NCBI RefSeq assembly: GCF_036014215.1
Contig: NZ_CP107921.1
Span: 3,645,001-3,709,000, forward strand
Length of the DNA stretch: 64,000 bases
Source of the DNA: Streptomyces sp. NBC_00440
GTDB taxonomy: Bacteria > Actinomycetota > Actinomycetes > Streptomycetales > Streptomycetaceae
Direction of reading: 5' to 3'
Of this stretch, positions 18,782-27,077 are shown piece by piece (the first letter of the stretch is position 1; every line of letters starts with the position of its first letter). The notes beneath the pieces are model-generated. The model was not told the DNA's origin and did no database searches. It saw nothing but the letters and a program-made list of their open reading frames with translations. A program made the translations under genes and the position numbers.

Positions 18782-19935
18782 TGGCCGGAAGCGAAGCAAG
18801 CACAGTCCTCGCCGGAGCCCACGTGGTGCTGCCCACCGGGACGGTCGAGGGCGGCCGGGTCATCGTGGAGGGCTCGCGCATCGCCGGGAGCGCTCCCGAG
18901 GGCGCGGCGGTCATCGATCTCGCGGGGCACTGGGTGGTCCCCGGGTTCGTCGACATGCATGTGCACGGCGGCGGCGGGGCGTCCTTCACCTCCGGCACCC
19001 CCGATGAGGTGCTCAGGGGCATCGCCACCCACCGGCGGCACGGCACGACGACGATGGTCGCTTCGACCGTCACCGGCGAGATGGACTTCCTCGCCGGGCG
19101 GGCCGCGGTCCTCTCCGAACTGGTCGAGCAGGGCGACCTGGCCGGCATCCACTTCGAGGGCCCGTTCATCTCCCCGTGCCGCAAGGGCGCGCACAGCCCG
19201 TCGCTGCTGCGCGACCCCGACCCGTCCGACGTCCGCAAGCTGATGGACGCGGCGCGCGGTACGGCGAAGATGTTCACCCTGGCCACCGAGATGAAGGGCG
19301 GCATCGACTCCGTACGCCTCCTCGCCGAGAACGGCGTCATCGCGGCCATCGGCCACACCGACGCCACGTACGAGCAGGCCGTCGAGGCCATCGAGGCGGG
19401 CGCGAGCGTCGCCACCCACCTCTTCAACGCGATGCCGCCGTTCGGCCACCGCGACCCCGGGCCCATCGCCGCCCTCCTGGAGGACGAGCGGGTCACCGTC
19501 GAGCTGATCAACGACGGCACGCATCTGCACCCGGCCGCGCTGGAGCTGGCGTACCGCTCGGCGGGCTCCGCGCGCGTCGCCTTCGTCACCGACGCGATGG
19601 ACGCCGCCGGTTTCGGCGACGGCGTGTATCTGCTCGGCCCGCTGGAGGTCGAGGTCAAGAAGGGCGTCGCCCGGCTGGTCGACGGCGGCTCGATCGCGGG
19701 CTCCACCCTCACCCTGGACACGGCCTTCCGGCGTGCGGTGACCATCGACAAGCTGCCGGTGGGCGACGTCGTACGGTCCCTCTCGGCCAACCCGGCGCGG
19801 CTGCTCGGCCTGTACGACCGGATCGGCTCGCTGGAGCCCGGCAAGGACGCGGACCTGGTCGTCCTGGACGCGGACTTCGGGCTGGCCGGTGTGATGCGCA
19901 AGGGCGCCTGGGTGATCGAACCGAAGCAGAACTGA
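18781..19935 (+). CDS. nagA: N-acetylglucosamine-6-phosphate deacetylase
   Basis: The 384-residue amidohydrolase begins at ATG 18781 with GGAGG upstream. It shows the metal motif VPGFVDMHVHGGGG, GIHFEGPFISP, IGHTDATYEQ, THLFNAMPP and the catalytic Asp in FVTDAMDAAG. It removes acetate from GlcNAc-6-phosphate to give glucosamine-6-phosphate, which is also the inducer that releases DasR. It forms an operon with nagK. Confidence 0.95.
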   Translation: MAGSEASTVLAGAHVVLPTGTVEGGRVIVEGSRIAGSAPEGAAVIDLAGHWVVPGFVDMHVHGGGGASFTSGTPDEVLRGIATHRRHGTTTMVASTVTGEMDFLAGRAAVLSELVEQGDLAGIHFEGPFISPCRKGAHSPSLLRDPDPSDVRKLMDAARGTAKMFTLATEMKGGIDSVRLLAENGVIAAIGHTDATYEQAVEAIEAGASVATHLFNAMPPFGHRDPGPIAALLEDERVTVELINDGTHLHPAALELAYRSAGSARVAFVTDAMDAAGFGDGVYLLGPLEVEVKKGVARLVDGGSIAGSTLTLDTAFRRAVTIDKLPVGDVVRSLSANPARLLGLYDRIGSLEPGKDADLVVLDADFGLAGVMRKGAWVIEPKQN

Positions 19936-20011
19936 GCAGATCTGAGCAGAATCTTGCAGAAATGACAGGAAGTGGCAGGTCAAGGGCTGGGCGTGCCGCT
20001 CTCTGTTTGGC

Positions 20012-20950
20012 ATGATCAATCAAGTGCTGCTGACCGTCACCCTGAACACCGCCCTGGACATCACCTACCACGTCCCCGCGCTGATCCCGCACGCCAGTCA
20101 CCGAGTCGATTCGGTCACCGAGCGTGCGGGCGGCAAGGGCCTGAACGTGGCCCGGGTGCTCTCGGCACTCGGCCATGAGACGGTCGTCACCGGCTTCGCC
20201 GGCGGGACGACCGGCGAGGTGCTCCGCGGACTGCTCGCCGGGCTGCCGCCCACCGACGCGCTCGTCCCGGTCGCCGGGACCACCCGGCGCACGATCGCCG
20301 TGGTCGACGCCGCGTCGGGCGACACCACCCAGCTGAACGAACCGGGTCCGGCCATCTCGGCAGACGAGTGGGACGCCTTCCTCACCGCGTACGGGAAGCT
20401 GCTGGCCGACGCCGACGCGGTGGCCCTCTGCGGCAGCCTGCCGCCGGGCGTCCCGGTCGGCGCCTACGCCCAGCTGGTGAAGCAGGCCCGCGGCGCGGGC
20501 GTCCCCGTCCTCCTGGACACCAGCGGCGAACCGCTGCGCCGGGGCATCGCCGCCCGCCCCGACCTGGTCAAGCCGAACGCCGACGAGCTGGCCCAGCTGA
20601 CCGGCTCCCGCGAGCCCCAGCGCGCCACCCGCGACGCCCGCCGCAGGGGCGCGCACGCGGTGGTCGCCTCACTGGGCGCGGAAGGGATGCTGGCCGCGTC
20701 CCCCGAGGGCACCTGGCAGGCCCTGCCCCCGGCCCGCTTCGAGGGCAACCCGACGGGCGCGGGCGACTCGGCGGTGGCCGGACTGCTGTCGGGCCTGGTG
20801 GAAGGACTCCCGTGGCCGGACCGGCTGGCCAGGGCGGTGGCGCTCTCGGCGGCCACGGTGCTGGCGCCCGCGGCGGGCGAGTTCGACCGGGAAGCGTACG
20901 AGGACCTGCTTCCGCAGGTCCTCGTCACCGAGCACATGCCTCCGGCCTGA
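20012..20950 (+). CDS. PfkB-family hexose kinase (1-phosphofructokinase-like)
   Basis: The 312-residue ribokinase-fold enzyme has LNTALDITYHV near the start, the substrate loop AGGKGLNVARVLSALG, and the C-terminal catalytic loop NPTGAGDSAVAGLL with the catalytic Asp. This layout fits 1-phosphofructokinase or tagatose-6-phosphate kinase. It lies 76 nt after nagA on the same strand and may feed the same sugar-phosphate pool. No clear ribosome site precedes ATG 20012; GTG at 20024 is an alternative, or the message is leaderless. Confidence 0.85.
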   Translation: MINQVLLTVTLNTALDITYHVPALIPHASHRVDSVTERAGGKGLNVARVLSALGHETVVTGFAGGTTGEVLRGLLAGLPPTDALVPVAGTTRRTIAVVDAASGDTTQLNEPGPAISADEWDAFLTAYGKLLADADAVALCGSLPPGVPVGAYAQLVKQARGAGVPVLLDTSGEPLRRGIAARPDLVKPNADELAQLTGSREPQRATRDARRRGAHAVVASLGAEGMLAASPEGTWQALPPARFEGNPTGAGDSAVAGLLSGLVEGLPWPDRLARAVALSAATVLAPAAGEFDREAYEDLLPQVLVTEHMPPA

Positions 20951-21024
20951 GCCGGGCCGTGTCTGTCCAGCCGGGCCGTGCCATCTAGCCGGGCCATGTC
21001 GTCACCCTTGCCGACGGGGAGTCG

Positions 21025-22011
21025 TCAGGAGGACTTCCCGTCCTGGGTCTGCAGGATGACCTGGTCCAGGTTGACCCCACACTGATCACCGGTCTCACAG
21101 GAGATCTTGATCGTGTTGGGCCCCTTCTTGAGGTTCACCAAGTTCCAGGTGTTGGTCCACCCCTTCGAGGCGTCACCGTCCGGAGCGTTGGCGTAGTTCT
21201 TCATGTTGATCACCGTGGGCTTCGCCGCGTCGTTCACCGTGAGCGAGGTCTTGGCGTCCTTGCCCGGCACTCCGTAGTTGATCGACAGCCGGTAGGAACC
21301 GGCGGACGGTGCCTTGACCGTCCAGGTCGCCGAGTCGCCCGGCTGGTTGAGCACGACGTACGAACCGCCGGAGCCCTTGGCACCCGGCACGTCCGTGGCC
21401 GTCGTCGCCGCACCGCCGAGCTGCAGCGTCGCCGCGTCCTGCTTCGGCAGGTCGACCTTCGGGGGCGTCGACGCGGCGTGGCTGGGCTTGGTCGTCTCCG
21501 CGGAGGTCTGGCCGCCGCCCGCGTTGTCCGAGCCGGCGTTCTTGTCCTTCGAGCTGTCGCCGCCGCTGGTCGCCAGCGCCACACCGATGCCAATGACGAC
21601 GACCGCGACCACCGCGACCGCGCCGATCAGCAGGCCCTTGTGGTTCGGGCCGCCATTGCCGCCGTTGCCGGGCTGGCGCGGGGGCTGCTGGACGGGAGGG
21701 CCGCCGGGGTACGTCTCCGGCGCCGCGTACTGCGCGGTCGGCTGGCCGTACGCCTGCTGCTGGGCGTACTGGGGCTGCTGGCCGTACTGCTGCTGAGGTG
21801 CCTGCTGCCCGTACTGGCGCTCGCCGACCGTCCGCACATGGTTGTACGACGTCCGGGGCACCCCGGGCTGCCCGCCGGACGTCGGACCCGGGTAGCCGTA
21901 TCCGCCGCCACCGGGCGGGGGAACGGCACCTGCTGCGCGGCCGTCCTCGTACAGATAGCCGAACGGATCGTCGTCCTCGGGCGTGCTCGTGCCGTTGTTG
22001 CCGGCCGTCAT
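21025..22011 (-). CDS. Membrane-anchored carbohydrate-binding-module protein
   Basis: The product is 328 residues. Residues 1-110 are low-complexity, rich in Gly, Pro, Gln and Tyr, with YGQQ repeats. One membrane helix follows (LLIGAVAVVAVVVIGIGVAL), then a Ser/Lys/Gly linker. The C-terminal 140 residues resemble a CBM6/35 beta-sandwich, with YVVLNQPGDSATWTV and GPNTIKISCETGDQCGVNLD. The topology suggests a cytoplasmic disordered tail and an outward sugar-binding domain. The ATG at 22011 has GAGGAG upstream. The ligand is unknown. Confidence 0.75.
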   Translation of the reverse strand: MTAGNNGTSTPEDDDPFGYLYEDGRAAGAVPPPGGGGYGYPGPTSGGQPGVPRTSYNHVRTVGERQYGQQAPQQQYGQQPQYAQQQAYGQPTAQYAAPETYPGGPPVQQPPRQPGNGGNGGPNHKGLLIGAVAVVAVVVIGIGVALATSGGDSSKDKNAGSDNAGGGQTSAETTKPSHAASTPPKVDLPKQDAATLQLGGAATTATDVPGAKGSGGSYVVLNQPGDSATWTVKAPSAGSYRLSINYGVPGKDAKTSLTVNDAAKPTVINMKNYANAPDGDASKGWTNTWNLVNLKKGPNTIKISCETGDQCGVNLDQVILQTQDGKSS

Positions 22012-22132
22012 CCCTTGCACTCCTCACACATCGCTGACCCGGGCGAGCCTACCCCGTACGGATGAACAGTCCGGCCAGTACGCATACCGGAGACCCTGGC
22101 CCCGCCCCGGCGCAGCCGCCCGGCGGTACCGC

Positions 22133-23818
22133 CTACCCCGCCCGTCTGTGCAGCTTCGACCTGGAGCGTTTCTCCACGTACATCCGCTGGTCGGCCGAGC
22201 GCAGCACCTCTTCGACGGTCATGCCGCAGCTGGCCCAGCCGATGCCGAAACTGGCCCCGACGCGGACCGCCCTGCCGTCCACCCGGATGGGCGGAATGAT
22301 CGCGTTGCGCAGCCGTACGGCCAGGTCAGCGGCGTCCGCCGAGCCGAGGCCGTCCGCCAGGACGACGAACTCGTCACCGCCGAGCCTGGCGACGGTGTCA
22401 CCGTCGCGCACGCCCGACGTGAGCCTGCGCGCCACCTCGATGAGGACCGCGTCCCCGGTGTGGTGGCCGAAGCGGTCGTTGATCGACTTGAAGCCGTCGA
22501 GGTCGCAGAAGAGCACCGCGAGACCCTTCGTGCCGTCGTCGGCCTCGGGCCCCGGCCCGGTCCCGTCGCCCGTCTCGCTCGACGGGGCGGCCGTGTGGAC
22601 GTGCTCGTAGAGGCCGCTGCCCGGTCCGCCTCCGAAGGCGAGCGGGTTGGCCGCGTAGCGCCGGCCCGTCCCCGCCGGGCCCTGCTCGTACGCCGCGTCG
22701 AGCGCCTCGATGGCCGTCTCCCCCACCGCGTCGGGCCAGTCGCAGAGCCGGGAGCTGAGGCGGGCACGCAGCTCCGCGCTGTTGGGCAGCCCGGTCAGCG
22801 AGTCGTGCGACGCACGGTGCGCGAGCGCGATCTCATGGCGCTTGCGCTCCTCGACGTCCTCGACGTGAGTGAGCAGGAAACGGGGGCCGTCGGTGGTGTC
22901 GGCCACAACGGAGTTGCGGAGCGAGACCCAGACGTACGAGGTGTCGCGGCGCCGCAGCCGCAGCTCGGCGCGGCCGCCCTCGGCGGACGTCCGGAGCAGG
23001 GTGCCGACGTCCTCGGGGTGGACCAGGTCGGCGAAGGAGTAGCGCCGCATCGCGGAAGCGGGCCGCCCGAGCAGCCGGCAGAGCGCGTCATTGGTACGGA
23101 GCAGCCGGCCGTGCTGGTCGCCGCCCATCTCGGCGATGGCCATCCCGCTCGGCGCGTACTCGAAGGCCTGCCGGAAGGACTCCTCGCTGGCACGCAGGGC
23201 CTGCTGCTCGCGCTCCAGGCGGACCAGGGCGCGCTGCATGTTGGCGCGCAGCCGGGCGTTGGTGATCGCGATGGCGGCCTGGAACGCGTACATCTGGAGC
23301 GCTTCCTGGCCCCAGGCCCCGGGGTGCCTGCCGTTGCGCGGGCGGTCGACGGATATGACGCCGATCAGCTCTCCGCCGGACGCGTCGGTCGCGTACATCG
23401 GCGCGAAGAGCCGGTCGGAGGGGTGCCACTCGTCCTCGAAGCGCGGCTCGGGGCCGTCGTTGTGGACCTGCGGCACGTCGTCCTCGTCGAGGACCCAGCC
23501 CTCGGTGTACGGGATGAACCTGAGGTCGCCCCAGCCCACGCCCATCGAGAGCCTGCGCTCCCAGGACGTACGGGACCCGACCCGGCCGGTCATCAGGGCG
23601 GCGGCGGAGTCGTCCCCCGCGAGGGCCGCGACCATGAGGTCGCCGTCCGGGCGCACCAGATTGACGCAGGCCATCTCATAGCCGAGACCGGCGACGATGC
23701 CGTCCGCCACGGTCTGAAGGGTGTCCGCCAGGCTGCGGGCCTGATTGAGATTGGCTACCGCTTGGTGCAACTGCCGCAGGGTCGCAAGACGGACGTACGG
23801 CTCCGACTCGCTCTCCAT
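22133..23818 (-). CDS. cdgB: GAF-PAS-GGDEF diguanylate cyclase CdgB
   Basis: The 561-residue soluble protein has a GAF-type domain (about 20-200), a PAS/PAC domain (about 220-345, ending FLLTHVEDVEERKRHE) and a GGDEF domain with the intact active motif RLGGDEFVV. No EAL domain is present. It makes cyclic di-GMP, the signal that keeps BldD bound to developmental promoters. Architecture and locus match S. coelicolor CdgB (SCO4281, from memory), a BldD target. ATG 23818 follows GGGGAGAG. A linker rich in Gly, Ala and Pro near 400-430 interrupts the start of the GGDEF domain. Confidence 0.92.
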   Translation of the reverse strand: MESESEPYVRLATLRQLHQAVANLNQARSLADTLQTVADGIVAGLGYEMACVNLVRPDGDLMVAALAGDDSAAALMTGRVGSRTSWERRLSMGVGWGDLRFIPYTEGWVLDEDDVPQVHNDGPEPRFEDEWHPSDRLFAPMYATDASGGELIGVISVDRPRNGRHPGAWGQEALQMYAFQAAIAITNARLRANMQRALVRLEREQQALRASEESFRQAFEYAPSGMAIAEMGGDQHGRLLRTNDALCRLLGRPASAMRRYSFADLVHPEDVGTLLRTSAEGGRAELRLRRRDTSYVWVSLRNSVVADTTDGPRFLLTHVEDVEERKRHEIALAHRASHDSLTGLPNSAELRARLSSRLCDWPDAVGETAIEALDAAYEQGPAGTGRRYAANPLAFGGGPGSGLYEHVHTAAPSSETGDGTGPGPEADDGTKGLAVLFCDLDGFKSINDRFGHHTGDAVLIEVARRLTSGVRDGDTVARLGGDEFVVLADGLGSADAADLAVRLRNAIIPPIRVDGRAVRVGASFGIGWASCGMTVEEVLRSADQRMYVEKRSRSKLHRRAG

Positions 23819-23947
23819 CGTTCGCTCTCCCCGAGACCTCGGCAGCAACTCCAGGGTTCTATGTCGGCGCTCTTGGTGCAGTGTCCCCGCCACTGAATCA
23901 CAGCGAGCTGCCCACCAGGTACGCAGGGTCAACAATTTATGCTGGTC

Positions 23948-23961
23948 GTGACTCAAGTCAC
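23948..23961. promoter_or_regulatory. Palindrome upstream of cdgB, candidate BldD site
   Basis: GTGACTCAAGTCAC is an almost perfect 14-bp palindrome about 130 nt before the cdgB start. cdgB is a known BldD target, and BldD sites are loose inverted repeats with GTnA/TnAC halves. The assignment is an inference. Confidence 0.45.
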
Positions 23962-24097
23962 AACAGGGTGCGAAGGGTTGAATGAGAAGTAACGGGTCAG
24001 GACGGGTCAGCCGCGCCCCTCGCGGTACCGGTCCTAGGACTCGTCTGGTCCTGAGGCCCGATGCGGGCGTACGGGGGCCGAAGTTAGCGTTCCTGAT

Positions 24098-24652
24098 GTG
24101 TTCCAGACGATCCCCACCCCGCGCTCCGAGCCCATCCCTCATCCTGAGGGGGTGAGCAACGACGACTTCCGCGCCGCCATGTCCCGGCTGACCGCAGGCG
24201 TGGTGCTGGTGACGGCCCATGACGCGGACGGCGGCCCGCGAGGGGCCGATGTCGGGATGACGGCGACCGCTTTCATGTCGGTGTCACTCGATCCGCCGCT
24301 GGCGATGGTGAGCGTACGGAACGGCTCCCGGATGGACGACCTGCTGGCGGAGCAGCCGTACTGGGCGGCCTCGCTCCTGGCGGAGAGTCAGCGGCAGATC
24401 GCGGGCCGGTTCGCGATGAAGGGCCGCATCAGCGACGACCTGCTGTTCGCCGACGTCCCGTTCACGCGCGGCGAGGCGTCGGGGGCGCCGCTGGTCGGGG
24501 GCGCGCTGGCGACGCTGGAGTGCGTGACGGAGCAGCGAGTGGAGGCGGGGGACCACACTCTGGTGATCGGCCGCGTCCTGACGGCGGACCTGCCGAACAC
24601 CGAGGGCAGCCCACTGGCGTACTTCCGGGGGCGGTACCGGCGGCTGGACTGA
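24098..24652 (+). CDS. Flavin reductase family protein
   Basis: The 184-residue split-barrel flavoprotein belongs to the HpaC-like family, with LTAGVVLVTAHD, the FMN-binding segment GMTATAFMSVSLDPPLAMVSV, and the closing PLAYFRGRYRRL. Such enzymes reduce FMN with NAD(P)H, often for a partner monooxygenase, but no monooxygenase adjoins. The start is taken as GTG 24098 with almost no leader, so the true start may be the internal GTG of VSNDDFRAAM. Confidence 0.85.
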   Translation: MFQTIPTPRSEPIPHPEGVSNDDFRAAMSRLTAGVVLVTAHDADGGPRGADVGMTATAFMSVSLDPPLAMVSVRNGSRMDDLLAEQPYWAASLLAESQRQIAGRFAMKGRISDDLLFADVPFTRGEASGAPLVGGALATLECVTEQRVEAGDHTLVIGRVLTADLPNTEGSPLAYFRGRYRRLD

Positions 24653-24656
24653 GGGG

Positions 24657-24753
24657 GCGGGGGCTGAGGGTCGGGGACTGAAGGGCGGGGGCTGCGGGTC
24701 GGGGACTGAAGGGCGGGGGCTGCGGGTCGGGGACTGAAGGGCGGGGGCTGCGG
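24657..24753. repeat. 28-bp tandem repeat, 3.5 copies
   Basis: Three 28-bp units, each starting GCGGGGGCTG, occupy 24657-24684, 24685-24712 and 24713-24740; the last two are identical and the first differs by one base. A 13-nt partial copy follows. The array starts 4 nt after the flavin reductase stop. Confidence 0.9.
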
Positions 24754-24867
24754 CCTTTCGGCTGGGCCGTGGCCCTTCGGCTGGGCCGTGGCCTTTCGGC
24801 TGGGCCGTGGCCCTTCGGCTGGGCCGTGGCCCTTCGGCTGGGCCGTGGCCCTTCGGCTGGGCCGGGG
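24754..24867. repeat. 19-bp tandem repeat, 6 copies
   Basis: CC(T/C)TTCGGCTGGGCCGTGG is repeated six times without gaps. Copies differ mainly at one T/C position and the last is slightly changed. It joins directly to the 28-bp array. Because 19 is not a multiple of 3, all frames stay open through it, which creates long false reading frames. Confidence 0.9.
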
Positions 24868-24928
24868 CCTGGAGATGCGGGCCGGGGTCCCGCTGGATCC
24901 CGCACCGCACGGATCGGTCCGCAGCCGG

Positions 24929-25357
24929 TCAGTCCCAGCCGCGCCCGGTGCGCCCCCGCTTGGTGTCGCTGCGCTGCTTCTTGTTCCGCAGCCGCCGCTC
25001 GTTGATCCCGCGGGGAATCTTCGTGGCCCGCCGGGGCTTCGGCGGCGGCGCCGTGGCCTCCGCGAGCAGCGACGCGAGCCGCACCGCCGCCATCTCCCGG
25101 TTGCGCCACTGCGACCGGTGCTCCGACGCCCGTACGGTGACCACCCCGCCGACCAGCCGCGAGGCAAGCCGCTCCAGGGCGCGCTCCTTCCAGACCGGTG
25201 GCAGCGCCTCCGTGTTCGCGAGGTCGAAGCGGAGCTCCACCTGCGTGTCACTGGTGTTGACGTGCTGGCCACCGGGTCCTGACGAGCGCGAGAAGCGCCA
25301 CATGAGTTCGGCCTCCGGCAGGGAGACCGCACCACGGACGACGTAGGGACCGGACAT
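24929..25357 (-). CDS. arfB: Peptidyl-tRNA hydrolase ArfB (ribosome rescue)
   Basis: The 142-residue product has the release-factor catalytic motif SGPGGQHVNTSDTQVEL near residue 30. It ends in a basic tail rich in Lys and Arg that would enter the empty mRNA channel of a stalled ribosome. It frees the nascent chain from non-stop ribosomes. ATG 25357 gives the usual family start (MSGPYVVRG); a GTG at 25417 would add 20 residues. Confidence 0.93.
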   Translation of the reverse strand: MSGPYVVRGAVSLPEAELMWRFSRSSGPGGQHVNTSDTQVELRFDLANTEALPPVWKERALERLASRLVGGVVTVRASEHRSQWRNREMAAVRLASLLAEATAPPPKPRRATKIPRGINERRLRNKKQRSDTKRGRTGRGWD

Positions 25358-25555
25358 GTGTCCATGGTCGCTGGTCCCGACCGGCGCGTCACCCGTTTTT
25401 CGTGGCCGGTCCGCCACAGATGACCGCGCCCCGGGTAAAGAAAGTAAAGAGGGCGAAGAGAGTTGGAACCTCTCGGTCCCCTGCCGACGTTATGGCGGGT
25501 AACGGTAGCGTCGTGACCACACGAAGCCCGGCACAGAACGGAAAGGGACATCCCC

Positions 25556-26131
25556 ATGGCTGTAAGCCTGTCCAAGGGCGGCAACGTCTCCCTCACCAAG
25601 GAGGCCCCGGGCCTGACCGCCGTCACGGTGGGCCTCGGCTGGGACGTCCGTACGACCACCGGCACCGACTTCGACCTCGACGCCTCGGCCATCGCGGTGA
25701 ACACCGAGGGCAAGGTCTACTCCGACGGCCACTTCGTCTTCTTCAACAACAAGGCGACGCCGGACCAGACCATCGTGCACACCGGTGACAACGTCACGGG
25801 TCAGGGCGAGGGCGACGACGAGCAGATCAAGGTCAACCTGGCCGGTCTGCCCGCCGACATCGAGAAGATCGTCTTCCCGGTCTCGATCTACGACGCGGAG
25901 AACCGCTCGCAGAACTTCGGCCAGGTGCGCAACGCCTTCATCCGCATCATCAACCAGGCCGGCGAGGCGGAGATCGCCCGCTACGACCTGAGCGAGGACG
26001 CCGCCACCGAGACCGCCATGGTCTTCGGCGAGCTCTACCGCAACGGCGCGGAGTGGAAGTTCCGCGCGGTCGGCCAGGGCTACGCATCGGGCCTGGTCGG
26101 TATCGCCCAGGACTTCGGCGTCACGGTCTGA
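25556..26131 (+). CDS. terD: TerD-family tellurium resistance/stress protein
   Basis: The 191-residue calcium-binding TerD protein starts [20 protein letters not shown]. It has the Asp-rich Ca sites in FDLDASA and GEGDDEQI, and ends [21 protein letters not shown]. Streptomyces carry many terD copies, linked to tellurite and oxidative stress and to development. This copy stands alone, with a GAAAGGGA ribosome site and its own terminator. Confidence 0.94.
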   Translation: MAVSLSKGGNVSLTKEAPGLTAVTVGLGWDVRTTTGTDFDLDASAIAVNTEGKVYSDGHFVFFNNKATPDQTIVHTGDNVTGQGEGDDEQIKVNLAGLPADIEKIVFPVSIYDAENRSQNFGQVRNAFIRIINQAGEAEIARYDLSEDAATETAMVFGELYRNGAEWKFRAVGQGYASGLVGIAQDFGVTV

Positions 26132-26147
26132 CACCCGGGTGACACCA

Positions 26148-26185
26148 CGGTCCGGGCACCCGGCGGCTGCCGGGGGCCCGGACCG
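26148..26185 (+). terminator. Terminator after terD
   Basis: The 10-bp arms CGGTCCGGGC and GCCCGGACCG enclose 18 nt that contain a second small hairpin. It begins 16 nt after the terD stop. Confidence 0.75.
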
Positions 26186-26268
26186 TTCGGGCACCACCCC
26201 GGCACCGCCACCCGCTCGCACCGCCACGTGCTCGCACCCCTGCGACTACAGCTACAGCCCCCATGCGA

Positions 26269-26973
26269 CTACGGCGTCGCGCGGCTCCCCGACTCGGCAG
26301 GTGCGGAGGCCAGCGCGGTCACTTCGGCCCGTGCCGCGTCCAGTGAGCTCGCCGCCAGGGGCCGGAAGCGAGCCAGGTGCGGGACGAATCCGGCCACGGT
26401 CATCTCAGCGCTGACGACATGCATCTCCGTCACGCCGAGCCCGCCGAAGTACGCGCGCAGACAAGGCGTCTGGAAGTCACACGCCTCGCGCGGCGTGCCC
26501 GGACCGTAGGCCCCGCCCCGGGCGCTGACCACCACGACCCGGGTCGCCCGCAGCAGGCTGTCCCCGGTGGCCGGATCGGTGAACGCCGTGGGGAACCCCA
26601 CCCGGTCGATCCATGCCTTCAGTGCGGCGGACACCGAGAAGTTGTACATCGGAGCGCCGATCAGAACGGTGTCGGCCGCCAGCACTTCGGTGATCAGCGG
26701 GCGGGTCAGTTCCCACTCCCGCTTCTCGGCCGTGCTCGCGATCAACGACTCCACCCCGGCCGGTGGGCGGAGGCCGTGCTGCTCCACGCGCCGGCCGAGG
26801 GCGCAGTAGGCGGTGCCCAGCGGAGGCACCGGGTCGGCCGCCAGGTCCCGGTACCGATATCCGGCCGAGCCGTACACGGCCCGCCAGGTGTCCGCGAACG
26901 AGGCGGTCAGTTGTCTGCTGACCGACTCGGCGGAACGATTGGCGCTGGAATCCAGATGCAGCAAGGAAGTCAT
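26269..26973 (-). CDS. azoR: FMN-dependent NADH-azoreductase family protein
   Basis: The 234-residue flavodoxin-like protein has LLHLDSSANRSAESVSRQL at the start, the FMN/substrate loop GAPMYNFSVSAALKAWIDRV, and the VVVVSARGGAYG phosphate loop, all typical of AzoR. It reduces quinones and azo compounds in the cytoplasm. ATG 26973 follows AGGAG. It is divergent from an ECF sigma factor gene, which may control it. Confidence 0.92.
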   Translation of the reverse strand: MTSLLHLDSSANRSAESVSRQLTASFADTWRAVYGSAGYRYRDLAADPVPPLGTAYCALGRRVEQHGLRPPAGVESLIASTAEKREWELTRPLITEVLAADTVLIGAPMYNFSVSAALKAWIDRVGFPTAFTDPATGDSLLRATRVVVVSARGGAYGPGTPREACDFQTPCLRAYFGGLGVTEMHVVSAEMTVAGFVPHLARFRPLAASSLDAARAEVTALASAPAESGSRATP

Positions 26974-27077
26974 CGGTTCTCCTGTCACTTGTGCCTCTCC
27001 GCTGTCGCGCCGGCTGTCACCTCAGCCGTGTCGCGTTCGTCAGAGGGGTGACGGAACGGAACGGCGGAAGGTGACCG

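Noticed and set aside
24657..24867. Possible CRISPR array
   Set aside because: The units are contiguous with no unique spacers, and no cas gene is present.
24388..25713. 441-codon minus-strand frame across the tandem arrays and arfB
   Set aside because: The arrays leave all frames open. The true gene, arfB with its GGQ motif, is in another frame.
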